Origin: a virus | Length of the DNA stretch: 34,757 bases | IMG/VR virus record: IMGVR_UViG_3300043570_000093 | Span: 1 to 34,757 of that record | Direction: 5' to 3' (one strand) | Shown: positions 25,277-31,653 of the stretch, one piece after another | How positions within the stretch are numbered: the stretch's first letter is position 1 | How the letters are laid out: the number at the start of each line of letters is the position of its first letter | The notes under the pieces: generated by a model | The model's input: only the letters and a program-made list of their open reading frames with translations | Told to the model about the DNA's origin: nothing | Databases searched by the model: none | Program-made: the position numbers and the translations under genes

Positions 25277-25915
25277 ATGAGTCAATTACTATCAATCGAA
25301 ACGGCTTTCCTAAGCCTCCCACAAGTCAAGCAGGGCTTGAATTTGAGCGAAATTAGGAGCGTGCAAAGGACTATCACCAATGCCAAAAAGAAAAAGTTTG
25401 AGCAAACGCTTGCCTTGAGTAAGTTAGTTACTACGGCTGTAGATTGGTTTCAGTCGGAGGAAGGGCAAAGAGTTTGCACCGATGAGGGTATTGCTTGGAG
25501 CAATGAGGAGATTGGGCAAAAAGTTTTTGGATGGCAAAAAAGTTTTTTCTACAAAGTAGTGAAAGCCGGACGCCTACAGCCCGAGGTTATCGAGTCGTTC
25601 AATGTCAAGTGCAATGAGGTTGAGGCACAAGGTGAGGAACCAAATAGAAGCCTTGAGGGTTTATTAAAGTTTGCAAAGCAGGTGGAGTCAGGCACCAATG
25701 CAGGTGGACAAGGTGAGAACGATGAAAGCGGAGAAAGTGAAAGTGAGCCACAAGTTGAAACACGTATTGAAACCATTTTAACTTTCACGTACAAAAGCGA
25801 AGGCGGTAATGTTTCAGTAAGAATCGATGCAAATGGCTTAGTGAAAACCACAAATAGCGATGAGCAAATCAGGGAGGCAATCGCTGTATTGAATTTCAGT
25901 TTACAAAATAGATAA
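25277..25915 (+). CDS. Early protein with possible helix-turn-helix
   Basis: The 212-residue protein is the first gene after the early promoter. The N-terminal half is helical and basic. Residues about 72-106 (WSNEEIGQKVFGWQKSFFYK, then AGRLQPEVIESFN) look like a DNA-binding helix pair. Residues 135-160 are a low-complexity Gly/Glu/Ser linker (GGQGENDESGESESEPQ). The end is a beta-rich domain (TRIETILTFTYKSEGGNVSV). First-expressed phage genes of this kind often take over host or phage transcription; that is inferred. No family recognised. Confidence 0.7.
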   Translation: MSQLLSIETAFLSLPQVKQGLNLSEIRSVQRTITNAKKKKFEQTLALSKLVTTAVDWFQSEEGQRVCTDEGIAWSNEEIGQKVFGWQKSFFYKVVKAGRLQPEVIESFNVKCNEVEAQGEEPNRSLEGLLKFAKQVESGTNAGGQGENDESGESESEPQVETRIETILTFTYKSEGGNVSVRIDANGLVKTTNSDEQIREAIAVLNFSLQNR

Positions 25916-25934
25916 CCACTTAAAATTTACCACT

Positions 25935-26813
25935 ATGAACGGAATCATTTATTCAACAACAGGAGAAAGTCGCAGGGGTCAAGTGGCAAGTTACCACTCA
26001 AAGCCTTCGCCATTGTTTCTAAACAAAAGCAAACACGCTGTAGACATTGCAGGGCTTAAGCCGGCTCAACAGCGTAGTGCAATCAAGTTTGAGAGCGGTG
26101 AGTATGCCTCTAAATTTACAATTGGGTTTGAGGTTGAGAAAAACCAATTGAGCCGTAATGCGGTGAGAGAGTATGAATTATTTTGTGGGTTTGAGCGTGA
26201 TGGGTCGTGCGGTTACGAAGCCGTTACCCACGTGCTCCCTTTGTTACCTGCAGGGGGGTGGCGTACAAAGGTTTACGATATGATGCACAAAGCCGAAAAG
26301 ATTATCGATGATAGGTTTAGCCCTTCTGATAGGAGGTGCGGAGGTCATATCACTATAGCGTGTGAGGGGATGAGTGGTGATGCCTTGAGGGATGCCATTC
26401 GTAAAAATTGCGGTATTATCCTTGCTCTATTCAAAAAGCGTGTTACTAACAGCTATTGCAGTTACAATAGCAGGATGCAAAATTCAACCGAGTCCACCAA
26501 TTGGCACCACAAGTACCAATTAGCCCTTGTAAAGGGTGGATGCCTTGAGTTTAGGGTTCCGTCTCGCTTTCAGTCAGTTAAGCAAATGATGAGGAGATAT
26601 GAACTAATGTACGAGATTGTGAACTACAGCATAGCAACGCCAAATGGCTCCCACGATGGATTGCTTAAGAAAATCAAGCCTATCATTGTCTCAATGTATA
26701 ACGGCAACGAGGATGACGCCAACGAGGTGTTGAGGTTATCAAAGTTATTCAGGGCGTACATTCTGAAAGGTGAGGTGCATCAAGATATTGCACCATACGT
26801 GAGAAACTATTAA
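25935..26813 (+). CDS. Putative amidoligase (COOH-NH2 ligase, GS-like fold)
   Basis: The 292-residue protein matches the amidoligase pattern of a glutamine-synthetase-like fold. It has GFEVEKN at 64-70 (metal-binding Glu66 and Glu68), ERDGSCGYEAVTHVLPL at 87-103, RCGGHITI at 134-141 with His138, and LEFRVPSRF at 204-212 with Glu205 and Arg207. Enzymes of this group use ATP to join a carboxyl and an amino group, in peptide tags or small molecules. Published surveys of the family report neighbourhoods with class II glutamine amidotransferases and cyclotransferases; here such a fusion protein is encoded 1.6 kb downstream. Hammerhead ribozyme 1 follows the stop by 32 bases. Substrate unknown. Confidence 0.72.
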   Translation: MNGIIYSTTGESRRGQVASYHSKPSPLFLNKSKHAVDIAGLKPAQQRSAIKFESGEYASKFTIGFEVEKNQLSRNAVREYELFCGFERDGSCGYEAVTHVLPLLPAGGWRTKVYDMMHKAEKIIDDRFSPSDRRCGGHITIACEGMSGDALRDAIRKNCGIILALFKKRVTNSYCSYNSRMQNSTESTNWHHKYQLALVKGGCLEFRVPSRFQSVKQMMRRYELMYEIVNYSIATPNGSHDGLLKKIKPIIVSMYNGNEDDANEVLRLSKLFRAYILKGEVHQDIAPYVRNY

Positions 26814-26821
26814 TCACGAGA

Positions 26822-26896
26822 GGGAGTGTCTTCAAAGACACTTCCGCTGTCGGGGGATGATTATCCTCCCTGATGAGTTCTAAAGAACGAAACAGC
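26822..26896 (+). ncRNA. Hammerhead ribozyme 1 with upstream hairpin
   Basis: An 11-bp hairpin (26822-26845, containing GTGTCTTCAAAGACAC) abuts a complete hammerhead ribozyme (26846-26896). Stem III is GCUGU with ACAGC; the cleavage triplet is GUC at 26849-26851; stem I is a 7-bp hairpin (26852-26869); the core CUGAUGA is at 26870-26876; stem II is GUUC-UAAA-GAAC; the core GAAA is at 26889-26892. All conserved bases are present. Stem III is open, so this is a type III form. Cleavage would fall after C26851, between the amidoligase gene and the 42-residue gene. Confidence 0.93.
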
Positions 26897-26916
26897 AACC
26901 ACAAAAATGTAATCAA

Positions 26917-27045
26917 ATGGAATCAGTAATCTACAACGGGATAACATTTCCCAACGAGCAAGCCCTTCACGAGTGGCGTCTTATTTTTGAGTTCGACTAC
27001 TTTATGGAGCAAGCGGAACAAAATTTATTAATCAATCAAATCTAA
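26917..27045 (+). CDS. Small protein, 42 residues
   Basis: The frame gives MESVIYNGITFPNEQALHEW, RLIFEFDYFMEQAEQNLLIN and QI. It starts 20 bases after ribozyme 1 and its ATG follows ATCAA. It is acidic, with aromatic residues, and has no membrane helix. No family recognised. The 34-residue gene follows 4 bases later. Confidence 0.65.
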   Translation: MESVIYNGITFPNEQALHEWRLIFEFDYFMEQAEQNLLINQI

Positions 27046-27049
27046 TCAA

Positions 27050-27154
27050 ATGGGACAAACAATTACAATCCTAGAGGCTGTAGCTATTAGCGTGATAACC
27101 ATAGTGTTATACGCCTTACTTAAATCTTTAATTGAACACTTTAAATCTAATTAA
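27050..27154 (+). CDS. Single-helix membrane peptide, 34 residues
   Basis: The frame gives MGQTITILEAVAISVITIVL then YALLKSLIEHFKSN: one hydrophobic helix and a basic tail. It starts 4 bases after the 42-residue gene, with ATCAA before its ATG, and ends 2 bases before the next ATG. Small early membrane peptides of phages often disturb or guard the host membrane; no function is shown here. Confidence 0.6.
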   Translation: MGQTITILEAVAISVITIVLYALLKSLIEHFKSN

Positions 27155-27156
27155 CT

Positions 27157-27726
27157 ATGAGACAGATAACACGAGACATTGTGAACGCTTTTCAGAATAG
27201 CCGTTCACTACGAATTGACAACAGCAGGACGGATGGTGAGAGTTTATGGCTATTCAACAATAAGATAGCAGAAATTAGGAGGGATGGCTTATGGATAACT
27301 AATGCAGGATGGAAGAGTAGAACAACAAAGGAAAGATTGAACGGGCTTTCAGGTGTTCATATTCAGAGTGTCAGGGGCAATTGGTTCCTCAATGGCAGGG
27401 CTTGGGATGGTGGATGGGTGCAGATGGATGCGTGGAATGGTGGTGCTGAGTCAGTCCCTGAGGAGAATGTGCAGGAGCCTGAGTTCGATGTGACAAGTGA
27501 ATGGATGCCGGAGGGTTACAGCAAGCCGGTGTATGCGGTGTATCATACGTTATTGGAAGCAGGGCTTAGGGCGGTTGAGATATTGCTAAACGATATTAAT
27601 ATACCAACAAGAAGGGCGGAGTCAGATACTGATGGTGTGTACCGACCTAACTATTTTATAGTTGTACGTCCTGAGGATGTAGACAAGGCGGTTGAAAAGT
27701 TATCTGAGTATTATTGTCTTTCATAG
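27157..27726 (+). CDS. Early hypothetical protein, 189 residues
   Basis: The N-terminal half (about 1-90) is a pattern I recall in several phages: ..SLRIDNSRTDGESLWLFNNK, ..WITNAGWKSRTTKERLNGL, SGVHI..VRGNWFLNGRAWDG. The C-terminal half (about 110-189) is a separate mixed domain ending in FIVVRPEDVDKAVEKLSEYY. A function for the N-terminal module is not known to me. Ribozyme 2 with its hairpin lies 20 bases after the stop. Confidence 0.7.
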   Translation: MRQITRDIVNAFQNSRSLRIDNSRTDGESLWLFNNKIAEIRRDGLWITNAGWKSRTTKERLNGLSGVHIQSVRGNWFLNGRAWDGGWVQMDAWNGGAESVPEENVQEPEFDVTSEWMPEGYSKPVYAVYHTLLEAGLRAVEILLNDINIPTRRAESDTDGVYRPNYFIVVRPEDVDKAVEKLSEYYCLS

Positions 27727-27745
27727 GTTCGGTAAATATACGTAT

Positions 27746-27820
27746 GGCGGTGTCTTTAAAGACACTGCCTCCGTCCCTAAGTGTATGCTTAGGCTGATGA
27801 GTCCCAAAGGACGAAACGGA
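27746..27820 (+). ncRNA. Hammerhead ribozyme 2 with upstream hairpin
   Basis: The hairpin at 27746-27769 (11 bp, containing GTGTCTTTAAAGACAC) abuts the ribozyme at 27770-27820. Stem III is UCCGU with ACGGA; the cleavage triplet GUC is at 27773-27775; stem I pairs CCUAAG with CUUAGG; CUGAUGA is at 27794-27800; stem II is GUCC-CAAA-GGAC; GAAA is at 27813-27816. Loop and stem sequences differ from ribozyme 1 while pairing is kept, so there is covariation within this single genome. Confidence 0.93.
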
Positions 27821-27863
27821 ATTTTAAACCGAAGGTTTTAAACCCTTCACTAAATCAAATCAA

Positions 27864-28043
27864 ATGGACACACAAGAACGGATGGAGTATTTGCAAGACG
27901 TAATCGATAGATTATTGTACTTGAAAGGTGAGAAATTAACCGAGTACCAACACTACTTGGACGTATTGAAAGACGTTTATCCTATTGACGTAACAATGGA
28001 GAATGGTATCAGAGTTTATCACACTAAAACCGAAAGCAAATGA
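27864..28043 (+). CDS. Small acidic helical protein, 59 residues
   Basis: The frame gives MDTQERMEYLQDVIDRLLYL, KGEKLTEYQHYLDVLKDVYP and IDVTMENGIRVYHTKTESK. It starts after two ATCAA repeats (27852-27863) and 44 bases after ribozyme 2. Its TGA overlaps the ATG of the zinc-binding gene (ATGA), so translation is coupled. No family recognised. Confidence 0.7.
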   Translation: MDTQERMEYLQDVIDRLLYLKGEKLTEYQHYLDVLKDVYPIDVTMENGIRVYHTKTESK

Positions 28044-28330
28044 CAAGACCAAATGATGTGTGGGAGTGTTCAAGTTGTTCACGCCTACAAGGACGCCACG
28101 ATATGTGGTTCGAAGACAATCTATGTGAAAGATGCCACGAGAATCTTCCAAGGTGCAGAGAGTGTGGCACTAAGGACACAAAGCAAATAGTTGAGAGTAG
28201 ATGTGATGCCTACGGGTATGGAACAGGGGATTGGTGTGACAGGTGTTATGACAGCGACAAGTATCCATATCGTAAAGATAGATACTTCGACCCATCGTAT
28301 GCGGGGGAAAGATTGGAAGATGATTATTAA
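28040..28330 (+). CDS. Small zinc-binding protein with CxxC pairs
   Basis: The 96-residue protein has four CxxC pairs: Cys10/13, Cys29/32, Cys39/42 and Cys66/69, with a further Cys55. They would bind at least two zinc ions in ribbon folds. The end is acidic (YAGERLEDDY). It may bind RNA, DNA or protein. Related CxxC pairs occur at the C-terminus of the 372-residue protein encoded next. No family is assigned. Confidence 0.72.
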   Translation: MTRPNDVWECSSCSRLQGRHDMWFEDNLCERCHENLPRCRECGTKDTKQIVESRCDAYGYGTGDWCDRCYDSDKYPYRKDRYFDPSYAGERLEDDY

Positions 28331-28332
28331 AA

Positions 28333-28368
28333 TAAATTTGGCAATGTCGAATTTATGTCGTATCTTCG
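28333..28368 (+). promoter_or_regulatory. Internal promoter region with TGTCG repeats
   Basis: The 105-base gap before the amidotransferase gene has TAAATTTG at 28333-28340, and TTTG (28337-28340) spaced 20 bases from TATCTTCG (28361-28368). Two ATGTCG elements (28344, 28354) lie within the spacer, the same element as in the 24.2 and 33.7 kb clusters. Either box could act as the -7 element. A bound repressor at ATGTCG would block it. Confidence 0.45.
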
Positions 28369-28390
28369 TTCAATATCAGTTCAATAACAA

Positions 28391-28418
28391 GGGTTCTGTG
28401 TCTTCAAGGACACTGCCC
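28391..28418 (+). repeat. GTGTCTTCAAGGACAC hairpin in 5' leader
   Basis: A 6-bp GTGTCT/GGACAC stem extended by GGG/CCC lies 18 bases before the start of the 372-residue gene. It is a variant of the palindrome that precedes ribozymes 1 and 2, but here no ribozyme core follows. Confidence 0.65.
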
Positions 28419-28435
28419 ACAAACAAATTTAGCGT

Positions 28436-29554
28436 ATGTGTGTAATCATTATCAAGCAGAAGGGCAAGAGAATCCCTCGAGAGGTTGCAAAGACTTCATC
28501 AGAAATCAATCCCCACGGATTGGGAATTATTTGGTTGGACACGTTCGAGGTGAGTTATCATAAGTCTACTGCGTATAGCTTATTGGACACTGAGCGACCC
28601 TTTATTGCTCATTTCAGGTACGCCACCATTGGTGCTATCAATAGAGAGAATACGCATCCATTTAGATGCGGTAGCAACAAACAAGAGTGGCTGATGATGA
28701 ACGGAACGATTAAGAATCTTGGTGACTTCAAGAAGAGTGACTCAAGAGTATTGGCAGAGAACTTGGGCGAGATACCACGCCATAAGTGGAAGCAAGAGTT
28801 GGAAGGGTATGAGTGTAGGTTCGTATCGGTTAACACGCACAGCAGAACGTATCAGATTTATAACAAAGAGTTATGGGTTCAAAGGGATGGCGTATGGTAC
28901 AGCAAGGACAATGTCCTTGAGGACAATTTAATTGCTGTTTACGGGACTTTAAAGAAAGGGTATAGTAATTACCACAGCTACCTGAGTACGTCCAAATTTG
29001 TGGCTAATGGTGAGACCAAGGACAAGTATCCTTTAGTTGTCAGTGGACTGCCTTACCTGATTGAGGAGAGTGGAGTGGGTCACAATGTGGAGGTGGACGT
29101 GTTCAAGGTGAGCAATTCAAAACTTAAACAGCTTGACATATTGGAGAGTCATCCGACTTGGTACAAGAGAAAGCAGATAGACATCAAGACTAAAGGTGGT
29201 GTGCTTAAGTGTTGGGTGTACTTCAATATCAGGGAGACATCAGGAGGCAAGGTGCATCACAAGAGTTATTCGCAGAAGGCAAAGCCTTATAGTTTTTGGG
29301 AGAAGGAGGACGTGAGGGAGAGTAAAAAGCAAGAGAGCATATTCAGTAACTACGGGTACGAGGAGCCGAAGAGTGTGTTCTTAACAAGTATATTGGATGA
29401 GGAGTGTGATGATTGTGAGTTTGACATAGAGAATGAGAAGCCTATATGTGTCAATTGCTTTCACGATTTAGAGCACGATATGTTCGCAAATTATCATTGT
29501 AGTGGTTGCGATGAGTGGTTCACTGAGTCTGAGGTTTTACGATTCCGACCTTAG
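28436..29554 (+). CDS. Class II glutamine amidotransferase-cyclotransferase-zinc fusion
   Basis: Three parts are seen in 372 residues. Residues 1-160 are an Ntn-type class II glutamine amidotransferase: nucleophile Cys2 (MCVIII), GLGIIWLD at 28-35, FIAHFRYAT at 56-64, ENTHPF at 71-76, MMNGTIKN at 87-94. Residues about 165-265 are a gamma-glutamylcyclotransferase/AIG2-like fold: VYGTLKKG at 168-175, LPYLIEE, candidate Glu219 (HNVEVDVFKV), LDILESHP at 233-240. Residues 324-358 hold CxxC pairs 324/327, 338/341 and 355/358, a zinc cluster. The first domain would release ammonia from glutamine or act as a hydrolase, the second cleave gamma-glutamyl amines. With the amidoligase upstream, it suggests a pathway that makes and trims amide-linked products. 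An upstream promoter and ribozyme 3 after the stop bracket the gene. Confidence 0.8.
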   Translation: MCVIIIKQKGKRIPREVAKTSSEINPHGLGIIWLDTFEVSYHKSTAYSLLDTERPFIAHFRYATIGAINRENTHPFRCGSNKQEWLMMNGTIKNLGDFKKSDSRVLAENLGEIPRHKWKQELEGYECRFVSVNTHSRTYQIYNKELWVQRDGVWYSKDNVLEDNLIAVYGTLKKGYSNYHSYLSTSKFVANGETKDKYPLVVSGLPYLIEESGVGHNVEVDVFKVSNSKLKQLDILESHPTWYKRKQIDIKTKGGVLKCWVYFNIRETSGGKVHHKSYSQKAKPYSFWEKEDVRESKKQESIFSNYGYEEPKSVFLTSILDEECDDCEFDIENEKPICVNCFHDLEHDMFANYHCSGCDEWFTESEVLRFRP

Positions 29555-29564
29555 ACTTGGCTCA

Positions 29565-29639
29565 GGGTGGTGCTTATGGCACTGCCCTCCGTATCGGGAT
29601 GAGTTGTCCCGACTGATGATTCTGAAAAGATGAAACGGA
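29565..29639 (+). ncRNA. Hammerhead ribozyme 3 with variant upstream hairpin
   Basis: The hairpin at 29565-29587 (9 bp, different sequence) abuts the ribozyme at 29588-29639. Stem III is UCCGU with ACGGA; the cleavage triplet is GUA at 29591-29593; stem I is UCGGGA with UCCCGA; CUGAUGA is at 29613-29619; stem II is UCU-GAAA-AGA with a U-U mismatch at its base; GAAA is at 29632-29635. The cleavage site is A rather than C, and stem II is short, so activity may be lower than in copies 1 and 2. Confidence 0.88.
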
Positions 29640-29677
29640 AAATTTCTTAAATTTAACAAACATTAAAACCACTAAAA

Positions 29678-29902
29678 ATGCAAGTATTTAAAATCAACAC
29701 GAGTGCGTGGGGGGAAGAGGACTTCTACCTAATGACAACCTTAAATGAGGAGCAAATCAAAAAAATCATTCAGCCAATGGTATCCTATGAAAGGGAGAAT
29801 GACATTCTTTATGACAACGATGACTATATCTTCGAGTTGCAAAATGCTTATCCCAAGGCGACCATTGAGATGTATCAGGACTTCGATGTTATTTCATTTT
29901 AA
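29678..29902 (+). CDS. Small acidic hypothetical protein, 74 residues
   Basis: The product is acidic with a mixed pattern (MQVFKINTSAWGEEDFYLMT, then EEQIKKIIQPMVSYERENDI). It follows ribozyme 3 by 38 bases. No family recognised. The next small membrane gene starts 10 bases after its stop. Confidence 0.65.
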   Translation: MQVFKINTSAWGEEDFYLMTTLNEEQIKKIIQPMVSYERENDILYDNDDYIFELQNAYPKATIEMYQDFDVISF

Positions 29903-29912
29903 ACCAAGAAAG

Positions 29913-30080
29913 ATGAGAAATAATATAAAAGTTTTTACGGGACTTATCTACTTTATAGGGTCGATGCTATATTTTTTTATAGTATCGGTACCGGTAGCTG
30001 TATTGGTGTACTTAGCTGTACTTATAATTTATTTAATTAATCAAATCAAATCAATATGTCAAAAAATCACTACGAGATGA
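29913..30080 (+). CDS. Two-helix membrane peptide, 55 residues
   Basis: From ATG at 29913 the product is MRNNIKVFTGLIYFIGSMLY, FFIVSVPVAVLVYLAVLIIY and LINQIKSICQKITTR: two hydrophobic segments with a basic tail. An earlier in-frame start at 29745 lies inside the 74-residue gene and is unlikely. It overlaps the 104-residue gene by 25 bases. It could be an early membrane-acting protein; function unknown. Confidence 0.6.
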   Translation: MRNNIKVFTGLIYFIGSMLYFFIVSVPVAVLVYLAVLIIYLINQIKSICQKITTR

Positions 30081-30370
30081 CACAGAGTGCTACGGCACAA
30101 ATCGAAATCGACTTTCTTCGGGATGAGGTAAAGCGATTAAGGATACAATCGAAAGATGTTTCAGTGGCAAGGGAATTGCTCAAGCGTAATGGCTATTATG
30201 TTAATAACCTATGGACTACGGGAGATGTCACTCAGAACTACAATTGTAGCGATGAGGTGGCGTATGAGGTGCTTGATAGGGCTATGCACAATGACGCCAC
30301 TATGCAACAAATATTTTTAGCCATTGACGATGTGTGTGACGATTTAGAAATCAAAAAAATAGTAAACTAA
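30056..30370 (+). CDS. Conserved phage early protein, 104 residues
   Basis: The sequence has a pattern I recall in Bacteroidota phages: VARELLKRNGYYVNNLWTTG, DVTQNYNCSDEVAYEVLDRA, LAIDDVCDDLEIKKI. It starts after three ATCAA units (30039-30052). Its stop overlaps the next start by one base. Role unknown. Confidence 0.72.
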   Translation: MSKNHYEMTQSATAQIEIDFLRDEVKRLRIQSKDVSVARELLKRNGYYVNNLWTTGDVTQNYNCSDEVAYEVLDRAMHNDATMQQIFLAIDDVCDDLEIKKIVN

Positions 30371-30591
30371 TGGAAAATGTAATTAATGGCACGCCAAAAG
30401 CCACGTTCTACCTGAACGAATTGGCATCAGAACTAACAGCACTTGTAATTGACAAGAAGTATGAGAATACCGGAGTTATAACTATGGTAGAAAGAAGGGG
30501 GGTAATGGTTTACAATGGCGTCATTCAGTATGAGTATGACGAAATCTATGATGAAGTATTTCAATATCTAATTAACAATCAAATCAAATAA
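30370..30591 (+). CDS. Small hypothetical protein, 73 residues
   Basis: The product is mixed alpha/beta (KATFYLNELASELTALVIDK, GVITMVERRGVMVYNGVIQY) with an acidic end. It overlaps the 104-residue gene by one base. Three ATCAA units span its stop and the start of the next gene (30577-30595). No family recognised. Confidence 0.65.
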   Translation: MENVINGTPKATFYLNELASELTALVIDKKYENTGVITMVERRGVMVYNGVIQYEYDEIYDEVFQYLINNQIK

Positions 30592-30595
30592 TCAA

Positions 30596-30991
30596 ATGGA
30601 AATCAAAATCATTCAAGGAGTAAAGCGAGAAGTCTTAGAAGATATTTTCGTAACAGCATTAGAGGGAGGCAGTAACTATTGGTACTTTCTACCTGAGGAG
30701 TCAATCAAAGCAATCCGCAAAGCGGTTCCTAAAGAGGAAGACCCGTACTTAAGCACAGCCATTTTAAAGGCTATTTTAGACCACGATGTAAAGGTGGCTA
30801 TCAATGATGCTGAAGAGGAAGATGAGGTCATAGGCGTCATTACACGTGGCACTATGCAAGCAAGATTGCAGTTGCTTGCAGATAGCGAAAATAGATGGGC
30901 ATTAGAAAGGCACATAAAGGAAGAGGGTGATGGCGATTCAGCAGATGTGGTGTTCCAATACCTAACTATGGGTGAGGTGGTGTATGGGTAA
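30596..30991 (+). CDS. Conserved phage early protein, 131 residues
   Basis: The product includes YWYFLPEESIKAIRKAVPKE and an ending (GDSADVVFQYLTMGEVVYG) of a kind I recall as common among phage early proteins of unknown role. It is acidic with a helical middle. It starts 4 bases after the previous stop, at ATG following ATCAA. Confidence 0.7.
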   Translation: MEIKIIQGVKREVLEDIFVTALEGGSNYWYFLPEESIKAIRKAVPKEEDPYLSTAILKAILDHDVKVAINDAEEEDEVIGVITRGTMQARLQLLADSENRWALERHIKEEGDGDSADVVFQYLTMGEVVYG

Positions 30992-31018
30992 TTTATTAAA
31001 AATTTAAATTTAAAAAAG

Positions 31019-31240
31019 ATGGAGAAGTTTATTGAGAGTGGAAGGTTTATACCAAGAGTGGTGTTCCTTGAAAAGAATCCAAATGAGCAGTTGCTTGACG
31101 ATTGCACTGATGTGGTTCAGTATAGTGGAGGTGCATACATACAAGTTTTAAAGTCAGGTGTATTTTATTTAGATGAGAGTTTCAGCAGTCGCTCGCTTGA
31201 TGAAGTCGAGGTAAAATTGTTGGAAAAAATTAACAAATAA
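31019..31240 (+). CDS. Small hypothetical protein, 73 residues
   Basis: The protein is mixed (FIESGRFIPRVVFLEKNPNE, VVQYSGGAYIQVLKSGVFYL) with a helical end (SLDEVEVKLLEKINK). No family recognised. It lies 27 bases after the 131-residue gene, in the same direction. Confidence 0.6.
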   Translation: MEKFIESGRFIPRVVFLEKNPNEQLLDDCTDVVQYSGGAYIQVLKSGVFYLDESFSSRSLDEVEVKLLEKINK

Positions 31241-31266
31241 ATGAACGATATCTGAACATATTGTCG

Positions 31267-31274
31267 TATGTTTG
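31267..31274 (+). promoter_or_regulatory. TATGTTTG -7 element with TGTCG overlap
   Basis: TATGTTTG is an exact TAnnTTTG match 22 bases before the ATG at 31297. The flanking TGTCGTATGTTTGTT closely matches TGTCGTATCTTCGTT at 28356-28370, so both promoters may share one regulator. A -33 element is not obvious. Confidence 0.5.
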
Positions 31275-31296
31275 TTGTCTTAAATTAAATTATATT

Positions 31297-31599
31297 ATGA
31301 AGCACGATGTTTTCAATCAGTACGTAGAAAGGGTGTCAGACTTGTTTGGAATAAGCAAGGATGAAATCTTTTCTAAGTCGAAGAAGAGGGAGTTGGTAGA
31401 TGCGAGGCATCTTGTGTACTACCTATGTTCAAAGAGACCTATGCAAGTTACCTATATCCAAAAGTATATGAACGAAGCGGGGTATGACATTAAACACTCA
31501 TCCATTATCCACGGAATCTCTGCGGTTGAGCAGAAGATTGCAGAAGACAAGGACTATGTCTCAGTGGTGAAGGAGGTGGAGAGGGCGGTTTTTATCTAA
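31297..31599 (+). CDS. DnaA domain IV-like DNA-binding protein
   Basis: The 100-residue protein matches the C-terminal DNA-binding domain of DnaA: SDLFGISKDEIFSKSKKREL, VDARHLVYYLCSKR at about 38-51, and DIKHSSIIHGISAVEQKI at about 72-89, the helix that in DnaA reads the DnaA box. There is no AAA+ domain. I chose ATG 31297 over one at 31261, because a promoter element lies between them. It could bind the TCGACAT repeats or DnaA boxes; that is inference. Confidence 0.75.
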   Translation: MKHDVFNQYVERVSDLFGISKDEIFSKSKKRELVDARHLVYYLCSKRPMQVTYIQKYMNEAGYDIKHSSIIHGISAVEQKIAEDKDYVSVVKEVERAVFI

Positions 31600-31610
31600 T
31601 CAAATACTTG

Positions 31611-31624
31611 CAGACTTTAGTCTG
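31611..31624 (+). repeat. Small hairpin before the annealing gene
   Basis: CAGACT and AGTCTG form a 6-bp stem with a 2-base loop, 29 bases before the next start. No T-run follows, so it is not a clear terminator. Confidence 0.4.
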
Positions 31625-31653
31625 AAAGAACTTAATCAATCAAATCAAATCAA

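Noticed and set aside
28191-28445. An 84-residue frame overlapping the zinc-binding gene
   Set aside because: It is the second frame of the CxxC gene and runs through the promoter and hairpin before 28436.
31611-31624. CAGACT-AGTCTG hairpin as an eighth copy of the dispersed palindrome
   Set aside because: It has a different arm sequence and only a 6-bp stem, so it is listed as a separate hairpin.
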